This document shows positions 42,761 through 53,305 of a DNA stretch of 64,000 nucleotides, one piece after another. A program made the position numbers and the translations under genes. The notes beneath the pieces were generated by a model. It did no database searches and was not told the DNA's origin. It worked only from the letters and a program-made list of their open reading frames with translations. The stretch is from Bathynomus jamesi. Taxonomy: Eukaryota > Arthropoda > Malacostraca > Isopoda > Cirolanidae. The stretch is from NCBI GenBank assembly GCA_023014485.1, contig JAJOZX010001727.1:393501-457500 (forward strand). The letters run 5' to 3'. Positions within the stretch are counted from its first letter, which is position 1. Each line of letters starts with the position of its first letter.

Positions 42761-42763
<3 letters not shown>
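41498..42763 (-). mobile_element. hAT-like element with GCGGATG subterminal repeats
   Basis: 1266 bp. Ends tagtgatgtagcggatg and catccgc...ctacatcacta carry clusters of GCGGATG. It lies within a TA tract. It encodes only the C-terminal dimerisation domain of a hAT transposase and is itself a deletion derivative. Confidence 0.8.
42014..42391 (-). pseudogene. hAT transposase dimerisation domain fragment
   Basis: Reads SSWWKNTQNIYPYLSKLARKHLACPPTNVPSERLFSSAG and KRNRLAAEKAEKLMFLKHN. WWK...YP.LS.LA...L..P.....SER.FS.AG is the signature of the hAT C-terminal dimerisation region. The N-terminal zinc finger and catalytic core are absent, so it is a remnant. The start is not genuine. Confidence 0.85.
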
Positions 42764-42834
<71 letters not shown>

Positions 42835-42906
42835 ATTACATTAAGAGATTTTAAAAATTAAAGACAATTGAAAAAATTATTAAAGTACAATTCTTTTCAT
42901 ACCGAC

Positions 42907-43073
42907 CTATTAGGGAGTTGGCATAAGACATTCCGGCGTTGTTGATACAGACGTCAACCCCTCCATAAAGCCTTCGAATATCATCGAATAATGACATTAC
43001 TTCTTCGTCATTTGTAACGTCACAAACAATCGCTGTGAGACGTCCACTTTTGTGCCTCAATTCACGTTTCATA
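42907..43073 (-). CDS. DHRS11-like short-chain dehydrogenase, exon with NAG motif
   Basis: Acceptor cccccctag, donor GTCGGT. Encodes HMKRELRHKSGRLTAIVCDVTNDEEVMSLFDDIRRLYGGVDVCINNAGMSYANSLIG. CDVTN binds the adenine part of the cofactor and NNAG is the SDR fold signature. Phase 0 in and phase 1 out, matching the exons on each side. Confidence 0.9.
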
Positions 43074-43150
43074 TGCTAGGGGGTAGAAAAATTGCATTAG
43101 CATTAGCATTGCATATTAGCACCTCCCGAAAAGAAATTCTGTCTATGCTC

Positions 43151-43187
<37 letters not shown>

Positions 43188-43190
<3 letters not shown>

Positions 43191-43412
43191 GGTGAGTCAA
43201 AAGTCTCCATACATAGGCAAAATGGTCATGATAAATAAATGATTATTTATTTTTTATTTTTTTGCAGGTGATGTGCTGAGATGCCTTTGTATGTGCCATT
43301 CGTATGTGCATTCAGTGTAATGGTGCCCACATAGAGCATATTTTGTGACTTACAAGTGATTGCATAATAAAGTGACCATTTTGCCTATGTATGGAACTTT
43401 TGACTCACCCTG
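43188..43412. mobile_element. Mariner-type MITE, 225 bp
   Basis: Perfect outer inverted repeats cagggtgagtcaaaagt and acttttgactcaccctg, with TA on both sides and a further paired block (catacataggcaaaatgg). No coding sequence. Confidence 0.85.
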
Positions 43413-43636
43413 TATATATCGAAATACATTTTTGCTGTAGCCTTGTATTTTTCTGTTTTTCACGTTTCTTTGGTTTGCTAACTTGGGGTGACCAAGATGA
43501 TACTTAGCTTTTGATTAATTCCAGAATTTGAAGGCAATGAAAAATATTAATTTTAATCATATATAAACAAAATATTGCTAACTACTACTCGGCGAATAAT
43601 AATAATAATTAATAATAAAGAGGATGAACACTGTAC

Positions 43637-43773
43637 CTGAATGGTTTGAATATTCCTGGCTACACCAACTACATTCATTCCTTGATGAACTAATGCTCTG
43701 CAGATTGATGCTCCTATACCACAACTGGCACCAGTCACTAGCGCCACTTTGCCGGTTAATATCCGAGTGCTAT
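43637..43773 (-). CDS. DHRS11-like short-chain dehydrogenase, cofactor-binding exon
   Basis: Acceptor aattaaacag, donor GTACAG. Encodes STRILTGKVALVTGASCGIGASICRALVHQGMNVVGVARNIQTIQ. TGASCGIG is the TGxxxGxG dinucleotide-binding loop, and VARN, with Arg, suggests NADP(H) preference. The exon starts with two bases that finish an upstream codon, so another coding exon carrying the start codon must lie upstream. I did not identify it. With the four exons below, the fold and active site are complete. Confidence 0.9.
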
Positions 43774-43787
43774 CTGTTTAATTATAG

Positions 43788-43792
<5 letters not shown>

Positions 43793-43856
<64 letters not shown>
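43793..43856. repeat. (TA)n microsatellite with T-rich flank
   Basis: Long TA run followed by T-rich sequence, immediately upstream of the SDR cofactor exon. Confidence 0.9.
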
Positions 43857-43859
<3 letters not shown>

Positions 43860-43864
<5 letters not shown>

Positions 43865-44257
43865 TTTATTTTTTATTTTTTTTTTTTTTCTAAATCGCCA
43901 AATTCTCCTACATTTTCGTCGGTAATCATTCAAATTGCATTCGCTGAATTTAGCTCATACATGTAGTCTTTTATTTTTAAAACTGTTTAATCACTTACTC
44001 TTGCTTTAAGGTAGGGAGGGGTTCCATTAAAATGTTTAGAGAATGCGCTTTTTTACCGTACATAATGATTTTTTTTTTAAAATTTCACTCGCGTTAGGAT
44101 TTTAGTTAAAAAACCCGAAATCAAATTACTACTACGCTTCATGCTACCTCAGGGTTTTATACACCCAGTTTTTATTTTTGGGTTAGATTAGGTATGGTTA
44201 ACCTAACCTAACCTAAATTGAACCCAAAAAACATCTCCTATAACAAAGTACAGTAGT

Positions 44258-44305
<48 letters not shown>
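43860..44305. other. Intronic or upstream region
   Basis: Contains an ccctaacc-like palindromic stretch around 44180-44215 (tgggttagattagg / aacctaacctaacc). No gene recognised. Confidence 0.4.
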
Positions 44306-44309
<4 letters not shown>

Positions 44310-44462
44310 AATAAAACCACGAAGGAAAAAAGAAACACAAAGGGGTGCTCAAGCGCTTTCGTCTAATGACATCCTCAGGAACACTGGAGTGAAAGGACAG
44401 ATCAAGGCAATATATAGGTTACAAAAATAAACATACATACATACATATTCACATATATATGC

Positions 44463-44493
<31 letters not shown>

Positions 44494-44701
44494 TATAGTA
44501 AGCATAGAAAAAAATTGTGGGAGGAGCCAACATTTATATGGTCACAGAAGAATAAAGAAATAAAAATAAATATAAATATAAATTGAGAAAAAATTAATTA
44601 CAAAATAGTGCCTTAGTGATATATGTCACAGCCTAAATAATCATAAAGAAATAAACAGGCAAATAAAAAAAAACCATAAATCCATATACATACATATATA
44701 T

Positions 44702-44754
<53 letters not shown>

Positions 44755-45401
44755 ACACTTTTAGCACTTTGGCCGACCTTCAATATAAATTCAAATGGCT
44801 TTTTTATGGAACAGGTCACAAAAGAATAAAGAAATAAAAATAAATATAAATATTGTAAGTGGTCTACCAATTCAAGCTCAAGAGGGAAGTTTTACAATCG
44901 ATTTAATAGATGCTGCCAAATTGATATATATGTCACAAAAAAATAAAGAAATAAACCAAAAAAAAATTAATTATTAAAAAAAATAAAAAATAATAATAAT
45001 AAAGATAAATTTTAAGAGAGGCACACCAATTTATAAGGGAAAAATTACCACATATGCATATTATAGTCACAAACGAATAAAAAAGTACAAGTAAATATAA
45101 ATTGGAAAACAAAATGATGCCTAGATGATATATAAAGAACAATAAAATATATATACAACATATATACGGTATATATACGAAATATAAACGCAATATATAC
45201 AGAATATATATATATATATATATGCATAAGGGAAAAAAATTACCAAATTTGTTTTTATAATTATTGTCTGAGAAAACGGTAGGTCGCAAAAGAATAAAGA
45301 AAATAAAAATAAATATAAATTGAAAAAATTACAAATAATACACGTACACATGTATACCCGCATAACCAAATATATATATACATATACACACATATATACA
45401 A

Positions 45402-45442
<41 letters not shown>

Positions 45443-45520
45443 CAAGCTTGACCTTCACGAAATGAGAAATCATCCCGCAGAACCTTTGTGAGGTTGTAAG
45501 GTAAGGTAAGGTACATACAC

Positions 45521-45587
<67 letters not shown>

Positions 45588-45771
45588 AACTGCATACATA
45601 CATACATACATACATATACACACATACATATACACACATATACATACAAACACATTTAACTGCAATGACCACACACATACTCACATACACATACATACAT
45701 ACACCTACACGCATACAGCAAAAAATTGAAAAATAAAATTGTAAGGGAAACAACAGACAAAAACAAATTTT

Positions 45772-46464
45772 TTACCAAAGATTTAACAACCTGCCCTTTT
45801 TGTTTAAATCCATTCTGAAGGAATTCAGAGCAACGGGATCAAGTTGAAACAGACCTTTACTCATGTTAAGGTTATTTGTAAGTTGAATTATAGCCGACTC
45901 AAGAATATTTCTATTAACAATGTTGCTAGAGTGAAACAAAACTGAAACATTATTCCAATCAATACAATGGGATAACTCTGACAAATGGACAAAAAGGGCA
46001 CTGGACAACTGTCCCGTTCTAACGGAATATTGATGCTGTTTTACACGCGTTTGCAAATCCTTTCCCGTCTGACCTATGTAAAAGGAATCACATTGCTTAC
46101 ACCCAATTTTATAGATAATGCCTAAATTATTGGTAGGGCTATTTTTTACTATGATGTTTTTCACAATATTGTTATATGAAAAAACTACACTGATATCCAA
46201 AAGTTTAAGTACATTAGCAATGCCTAAGAAGCCCGGGAAAAATGGAAGTACTAAAATATTCTTTGACAAGGTGCGAGTGTTATTATTCACACGATAGAAG
46301 GTTCGTTTAGCCTTATTAAGACAAGATTCCATGAACGCAGATGGGTAACACAACTCACTTCCAATACCGTTGATATTTTCCAATTCGGCATCGATGTATT
46401 CCGGACTGGCGATCCTAAGAGCGCGGAGAAACATTGAGGAAAATATGGCCTTTAGTACTTCCAT
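45772..46464 (-). pseudogene. Penelope-like C-terminal protein, left arm
   Basis: About 230 codons. The linker after the RT (FLRALRIASPEYIDAELENI...FMESCLNKAKRTFY) leads to FSYNNIVKNIIVKNSPTN and the GIY-YIG domain (LGIIYKIGCKQCDSFYIGQTGKDLQTRVKQHQYS, LFVHLSELSHCIDW). It ends normally near LLNLW. The endonuclease region looks intact, but the RT is absent, so the element is truncated. Confidence 0.85.
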
Positions 46465-46934
46465 TTTTCCCGGGCTTCTTAGGCATTGCTAATGTACTTA
46501 AACTTTTGGATATCAGTGTAGTTTTTTCATATAACAATATTGTGAAAAACATCATAGTAAAAAATAGCCCTACCAATAATTTAGGCATTATCTATAAAAT
46601 TGGGTGTAAGCAATGTGATTCCTTTTACAGAGGTCAGACGGGAAAGGATTTGCAAACGCGTGTAAAACAGCATCAATATTCCGTTAGAACGGGACAGTTG
46701 TCCAGTGCCCTTTTTGTCCATTTGTCAGAGTTATCCCATTGTATTGATTGGAATAATGTTTCAGTTTTGTTTCACTCTAGCAACATTGTTAATAGAAATA
46801 TTCTTGAGTCGGCTATAATTCAACTTACAAATAACCTTAACATGAGTAAAGGTCTGTTTCAACTTGATCCCGTTGCTCTGAATTCCTTCAGAATGGATTT
46901 AAACAAAAAGGGCAGGTTGTTAAATCTTTGGTAA
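46451..46934 (+). pseudogene. Penelope-like C-terminal protein, right arm
   Basis: Same protein from LPFFPGFLGIANVLKLL to LLNLW. The GIY-YIG residue run reads SFYRGQTGKD, where the left arm has SFYIGQTGKD, so the YIG Ile is replaced by Arg. It begins at the palindrome junction and lacks the linker and RT. Confidence 0.85.
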
Positions 46935-47221
46935 AAAATTTGTTTTTGTCTGTTGTTTCCCTTACAATTTTATTTTTCAATTTTTTGCTGTATGCGTGTA
47001 GGGTATGTATGTATGTGTATGTGAGTATGTGTGTGGTCATTGCAGTTAAATGTGTTTGTATGTATATGTGTGTATATGTATGTGTGTATATGTATGTATG
47101 TATGTATGTATGCAGTTAAATATATATATATATATATGTATATGTGTATGTACCTTACCTTACCTTACAACCTCACAAAGGTTCTGCGGGATGATTTCTC
47201 ATTTCGTGAAGGTCAAGCTTG

Positions 47222-47268
<47 letters not shown>

Positions 47269-47919
47269 TTGTATATATGTGTGTATATGTATATATATAT
47301 TTGGTTATGCGGGTATACATGTGTACGTGTATTATTTGTAATTTTTTCAATTTATATTTATTTTTATTTTCTTTATTCTTTTGCGACCTACCGTTTTCTC
47401 AGACAATAATTATAAAAACAAATTTGGTAATTTTTTTCCCTTATGCATATATATATATATATATATTCTGTATATATTGCGTTTATATTTCGTATATATA
47501 CCGTATATATGTTGTATATATATTTTATTGTTCTTTATATATCATCTAGGCATCATTTTGTTTTCCAATTTATATTTACTTGTACTTTTTTATTCGTTTG
47601 TGACTATAATATGCATATGTGGTAATTTTTCCCTTATAAATTGGTGTGCCTCTCTTAAAATTTATCTTTCAATTTATTATTATTATTTTTTATTTTTTTA
47701 ATAATTAATTTTTTTTTGGTTTATTTCTTTATTTTTTGTGACATATATATCAATTTGGCAGCATCTATTAAATCGATTGTAAAACTTCCCTCTTGAGCTT
47801 GAATTGGTAGACCACTTACAATATTTATATTTATTTTTATTTCTTTATTCTTTTGTGACCTGTTCCATAAAAAAGCCATTTGAATTTATATTGAAGGTCG
47901 GCCAAAGTGCTAAAAGTGT

Positions 47920-47983
<64 letters not shown>

Positions 47984-48183
47984 GTATGTATATGGATTTA
48001 TGGTTTTTTTTATTTGCCTGTTTATTTCTTTATGATTATTTAGGCTGTGACATATATATCACTAAGGCACTATTTGTAATTAATTTTTTCTCAATTTATA
48101 TTTATATTTATTTTTATTTCTTTATTCTTCTGTGACCATATAAATGTTGGCTCCTCCCACAATTTTTTTCTATGCTTACTATA

Positions 48184-48230
<47 letters not shown>

Positions 48231-48376
48231 GTGAATATGTATGTATGTATGTTTATTTTGTAACCTATATATTGCCTTGATCTGTCCTTTCACTCCAGTG
48301 TTCCTGAGGATGTCATTAGACGAAAGCGCTTGAGCACCCCTTTGTGTTTCTTTTTTCCTTCGTGGTTTTATTCATC

Positions 48377-48413
48377 ATAAATACTTTTCACGTGTCACTT
48401 TCGTGAAATAATT

Positions 48414-48460
<47 letters not shown>
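48377..48460. repeat. Penelope end plus TA and T tracts
   Basis: The PLE terminus (acttttcacgtgtcactttcg) continues beyond the palindrome, then a TA run and a T tract. A related end occurs at 38815. Confidence 0.6.
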
Positions 48461-48466
<6 letters not shown>

Positions 48467-48857
48467 TTTTTCCTGCTAAAATTGCATGACTGAAATAAAC
48501 TCTTTTACGGTATTTAAAGTAGAAAGAGACTATGAGAAGAAAATAAAAGAGGAAAGTGTGAATAAAGAAAAGAAGAAAACAGAAGAAACGAAGAAGGGCG
48601 AAGTAGAATTAAATCAATTACCGTCGCACAAAGAGGCCGAAACCATACAGGCAAAAGAGTATAAAGACAACAGATAGTATAAAGGCAATGAAGGACATTA
48701 GCACAAATAGGAAAAAGACAAGAGTGCAATCAAGAAAACGGAGTGAAACTGTCCCCCAATAAGGAGCAAAAAACAAAGACCCCGAGTAAATATGGGGAAG
48801 GAATTATATGTAGATATTATATAAAAGATAATTGCAGATATAAAAGAGGGCAATGTA

Positions 48858-50235
48858 CGGGGTGTCAGGAAATGATTGCCCCCCTGTAGAGCAAAAACTA
48901 GAAGAGATAGATAAAAACCGGCGAGACCACTTGAAAGAGCGTTAAAATCTGAATAAAAACCATTATATTCTATTCCTGTGATTTTAATTCTTACCATTTT
49001 TTTCCCCACAGAAACCATGGCATCATCTATTTTGAACGATTCAGAGAAAAAGCGAGTTCTTGACCGCATTCGAGCTGTCACATTTCGTGAAGCAAAGGAA
49101 GCTGGTGCTACTTTCATAACTCGACACTGGGTGGCTGAGAGATTAAAAAGATCAGAAGACTTTGTCAAAAGGAATTGGAATAAGAATCCTGAAGATTGTG
49201 AAACAGAATTTCGAGGAGGAAGACCGGAGAAATTATCTCAAGAATCGAAAGACATTGTGCTTGCTGCATCACGGCGCCGAAAGAAGAGCTGCTCTGAGGT
49301 AGCGAAAGAGATACTTATCCGTCGTGGTAAGATAGTCAATCGGCAACTTGTGCATCAATTTCGAGTTCGCCAAGGCTTGAGTGCTTGGCATGAAATAGCT
49401 AAGCCACGGAAGAGTGATCTTAATATTGAAGATCGGCTATGGTTTTGTGATTCTTGAGGAATGGACGGAAGACGATTTCCTTCACTTGGTTGTTAGCGAT
49501 GAATTCTTCGTTTATGTCTCCAGAAAACCAAATTTTCAGAATGATCGGGTTTGGGCAACAACTCCTGATAAAGTCCTAGACGACCAGAAGTATCGAGAAC
49601 TAGTAAAAAATCCAGCATGTGTGGGTGTTTTCATTATGTTCTCTATTCGGAAGCTCATCTGGGTTATCAAACCAAGAGGAACCAGTTGGGATGGGCCTTA
49701 TTTTCGAAATGTAATTTTAGCCCAACATGTAATTCCGTTTTTGAAAGACCCCGAGTGTGTTTTGGATGTTGAACAGGCAACCTTTCTTCACGACAAAGCC
49801 CCCTGTATGAAAGCACTTGCGACTCAACAACTGCTTAAGGACAATAACATTGATTTTTTCGGAAATAATGAATGGCCTGGCAATTCTCCCGATCTTAATG
49901 TCTGTGAACATGTCGGATCCATCATGAAGGATCGGGTGGAGTCCTTAATGCTGGAACAACCCATTCAGAATCGGTATTCAACAGAAATTATGACTGCAAA
50001 GATCAACGAAGTCCTTGAAGAAATGAGTCATGATACCGATCTCTTTGAGACACTTCTGGGATCATACCCCAGTCGATTAATGGCCGTCAGAGCTGCAAAT
50101 GGGGGCAACACCCGATATTAAAACAAGTGTTTTTTATTCAAAATTAAACGCTCTTTCGCGTGGTTTTGTCTGTTTTTTTCTATTCCTTTCAGTTTCTTCT
50201 GTACAGGGGGGGGGCAATCATTTCCTGACACCCTT
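48858..50235 (+). mobile_element. DD37E-type Tc1/mariner transposon inserted in LINE-C ORF1
   Basis: 1378 bp. Ends read ggggtgtcaggaaatgattg and caatcatttcctgacaccc, flanked by TA on each side (48856-48857 and 50236-50237). It contains one transposase gene with a single frameshift. Excision restores the ORF1 frame through a zinc finger. Confidence 0.85.
49017..50121 (+). pseudogene. DD37E transposase, one frameshift
   Basis: Starts MASSILNDSEKKRVLDRIRA. The DNA-binding half has RHWVAERLKRSEDFVKRNW and GGRPEKLSQESKDIV. The frame shifts near 49440 (LWFCDS stop). The catalytic half has LVVSDEFFVYVSRKP (first Asp), ATFLHDKAPCMKA (second Asp) and WPGNSPDLNVCEHVGSIMKD (Glu). I count 37 residues between the second Asp and the Glu. 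It ends in TAA at 50119-50121. One base would decide whether it is functional, so a sequencing error is possible. Confidence 0.82.
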
Positions 50236-50621
50236 TATATATGAACATCCCCCAATATGCAATTTCTTCTATAATAATGGTCATTGTAAATTTGAAGACA
50301 GATGCAAATTCTACCACCCGGACATTTGCAGGACTTACGCAAAATATGGAACCTGCAAATACGAGAAAAAATGCTACTATCAACATCTCCCGACGAACCC
50401 AAAGGACAAAGGACACAGTTTAAATGACAATAGGAATAACAATAGGAACACAATAAGCGAACACAAAAAAATTTCAACATCGCAGACACGATACGGCTGC
50501 TAAATGTCATCCAACGCATGCAGTTGACACAGCTGGAAACCCCCGAGCCAAACCGCTTCCGGGCAAGAAGCTACCAGAACAGGTCGACGGAAACGGATCT
50601 CTCTCGGAGGATCATAGGGCA

Positions 50622-51320
50622 ATGAAACAGGTGATACCGAAGGAAAACGAACTTAAAATGCACAAGGGGCAACGAAACACAAAGAACATAAATATTGTCC
50701 TGGCTAATATTCAAGGAATAAGACCAAGACCAAACCAATCACTCAACAAAGTTTTGTACCTGAAAGGATTTATGGACGAAACAAGGGCGGACATCGCATG
50801 CCCCATAGAAACTCATCTTAAGGATTGCCAAGGAAACTGTGAAAACTGCGAACATTGTATTGATAAGAAAGAGATAAATATAGAGGGTTTCAACTTACTA
50901 AGAGCGGATAGAACAGCGAGACGTAAAAGTGACTGTGCTATATATGTACATGAAGGTCATATGACAGAGACGGTAATAAGTAAATCAAACAGCTTTGTGG
51001 AACTCCCCGCAGTGAAAATAGAAAAACTAAACGTGATACTGATAGTCATCTATAGACCTCCAAATACTCCAACCGAAAAATTCTCGGAGGCCAGTGATGA
51101 TATCAGAAACCTAATAAAAGCCATAAACCCTCCATCCCCCAATATAATGATATGTGGAGACTTTAACTTCCCATTTATAAAATACAAAAAGGTAGATAGG
51201 AATACATATATACACCAGGACAAGGAGGGCACAAGAGAAGACCAGGAGCAAGCAAAACTGTTGGCTCTCACAAATGAGTTTATGCTGACACAGAAGATCA
51301 GAAAATACCAGAAAAAATAA
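50622..51320 (+). pseudogene. LINE-C apurinic/apyrimidinic-type endonuclease
   Basis: Motifs INIVLANIQGI (N-terminal strand), CPIETHL (metal-binding Glu), LIVIYRPPN, IMICGDFNFP (Asp/Asn). A Cys-rich insert (CQGNCENCEHC) lies between the Glu and the RADR strand. A frameshift at about 51315 separates it from the last SDH-type motif (DHNLIEIS-like, with stop codons, near 51400). It would nick target DNA to prime reverse transcription. Confidence 0.8.
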
Positions 51321-53305
51321 CTGCCTACATCTGGTATTCACGAATAACACGAACTTGATTGCTGATATAAAAATAACCCCAACCATTATCTAAGACCACA
51401 ACTTAATCGAGATATCAACAAATATGACGACAACATTAAAAGACAACACACATATTGAGGAAAGAAGCAAATTTGGGGAATTTAACTTAAACTTTGGGAC
51501 TATAAATTGGGAAGCAATCAGATCGCACATGGCCCAAATAGAATGGAGAATAGTTTTAGAGCATAAAACAACTGAAGAAATGCTAACAACCTTGGAAGAA
51601 AACATGCTGAGAATTTTAGAAAAATATTCTCCGAAATCACAGCCAAAAGGAAAGAGGAGCTGGCTAGAGAGGCAAAAGAGAAGAATACTCCGCAAAAGAA
51701 AGAGAATGGAGGCGAAGTTAGCTAACTGCGGAGATAATGCCAGGAAAGTAATACAAGAAAAACTGGAGGGTATCGATAGAGAAATACAAACCCTGATAAA
51801 GGACCATACAGAGAGAGAAGCGGAAAAGGCGGTAGAAGCAATAAAGGAAAATCCAAAATACTTCTATAGCTACGCGAAAAGGAAAACAAAAACGCCACCG
51901 CTATTGGGCCCTCAAGGAAGAGAAATAATGAACTAACAGACGATCTAAAAGAAATATCTGAAACATTGAGAGCCCAGTATGAATCAGTTTTCAGTACCCC
52001 AAAAAGTGACAAAGCGATACCTGACATAGATACATTCTTTGAAGAGAAATTGCAAGGAGAGTGTATAACAGACTTTGATTTTACCCCAGAAGGTGTAGGG
52101 AGAGCTATAGGACAAATGAAACCACATTCAGCTGCAGGTCCAGATAATTGGAATGCATTATTAATTAAAAACTGTAAAAATGAAAGAGCTACACCTTTAT
52201 ACTGCATATGAAGAAGATCCCTAGACACTGGGGAAATACCGAGCATCTTGAAAAGAGCAAACATTGTCCCTATATATAAAGGAGGGGATAGATCTCAAGC
52301 AAAGAACTATAGACCAGTGTTATTGACGTCCCACCTCACCAAAGTATTTGAAAGAATAGTTAGAGAAAATCTGACTTCTTGGAAACACTGGAAAGATTCA
52401 ACGAAAATCAGCGTGGATTCCGATCAGGTAGATCATGCATATCACAACTAATAGAGCACTACAACAATATTCTCGATGCACTGGAAGGCAATAACTACGA
52501 TGTCATATACACGGATTTTGCTAAAACTTTCGACAAATGTGATCATGGTATAATAGCACATAAAATGAAATATATGGGAATAACAGGCAAAGTGGGAAAA
52601 TGAATCTACAACTTCCTTAGAGAACGTCTACAGGTCGTCAAAATTCAAGGTGTATCATCATCAGAAACGGAAATACGCAGCTCATTACCACAAGGTACAG
52701 TACTGGCTCCACTTCTGTTCATTATCATGCTAACAGACAAAGACAGCGGAGTAAACAGCAACAGTATAGTAACATCCTTTGCAGTCGATACAAAGATCAG
52801 CAGAAAAATCAGCGATGGAAATGAAGTGGAGGCCTTACAGAGGGACACGAACAAAATATACAAATGGTCAGAAGACAACATGACATTTATCATCGAGAAA
52901 TTTCAGCTCATGAGATATGGTAGAAATGAGGAACTTAACAGACTGCATATTATGCTCCAGATAGACAAGAAATTCAGAGAAGCACGAAAGCGATCGATCT
53001 TGGGGTAATAATGACCGATGATGCGAAATTCGAAACACAAAATCAGATAGCTATAAATAAAGCAAAGAGAGTCGCGGAACAGGTACTATGAACGTTCAAC
53101 AGAAGGGACAAGACAGTAATGATTCCCCTGCTAAAAACACTGATTATACCTGAACTTGAATACTGCTCAGTCTTGACGTTCCCTTATAAAAAGGAAGAAA
53201 CTAATAGACTAGAAGAAATTCAGAAACATTTCACAGCAAAGATTGATGGCTGCAAAGAGCTCAACTTCTGGGAAAGACTACGTAAACTAAATCTGTACTC
53301 CCTGG

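Larger units (their letters stand above)
44306..48376. mobile_element. 4.07-kb palindrome of two head-to-head Penelope-like copies (PLE-4)
   Basis: Left arm about 44306-46255 and right arm 46451-48376 are inverted copies. Spacer 46256-46450 (195 bp) exists only in the left copy's reading frame. Both arms have the same microsatellites, tail and GIY-YIG gene. The outer ends read gatgaataaaaccacg and its inverse. A hammerhead-like core (CTGAGGA, GTC/GAC stem, GAAA) lies at 48304-48325 and mirrored near 44370. Arms differ slightly in microsatellite length. Confidence 0.85.
48486..50503 (+). pseudogene. LINE-C ORF1 with three CCCH zinc fingers, interrupted
   Basis: The N-terminal part is Lys/Glu-rich (EKKIKEESVNKEKKKTEET) with stops after about 63 codons. 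The zinc-finger part starts GIICRYYIKDNC just before the DD37E insertion and continues after it. Removing 48858-50235 plus one TA gives finger 1 (C-x7-C-x6-C-x3-H), followed by finger 2 (CNFFYNNGHCKFEDRCKFYH, C-x8-C-x5-C-x3-H) and finger 3 (CRTYAKYGTCKYEKKCYYQH, same spacing). CCCH fingers usually bind RNA. LINE ORF1 proteins more often carry CCHC knuckles. Likely function is binding the element's RNA. Confidence 0.7.

Noticed and set aside
44190..44215. Telomeric TTAGG repeats (also near 21779 and 39418)
   Set aside because: Only two or three units each, inside other repeats. Too short to mark a telomere or interstitial telomere.
48486..48677. Independent Lys/Glu-rich host gene
   Set aside because: It lies at the start of LINE-C, in the right orientation and place for ORF1, and stops early.
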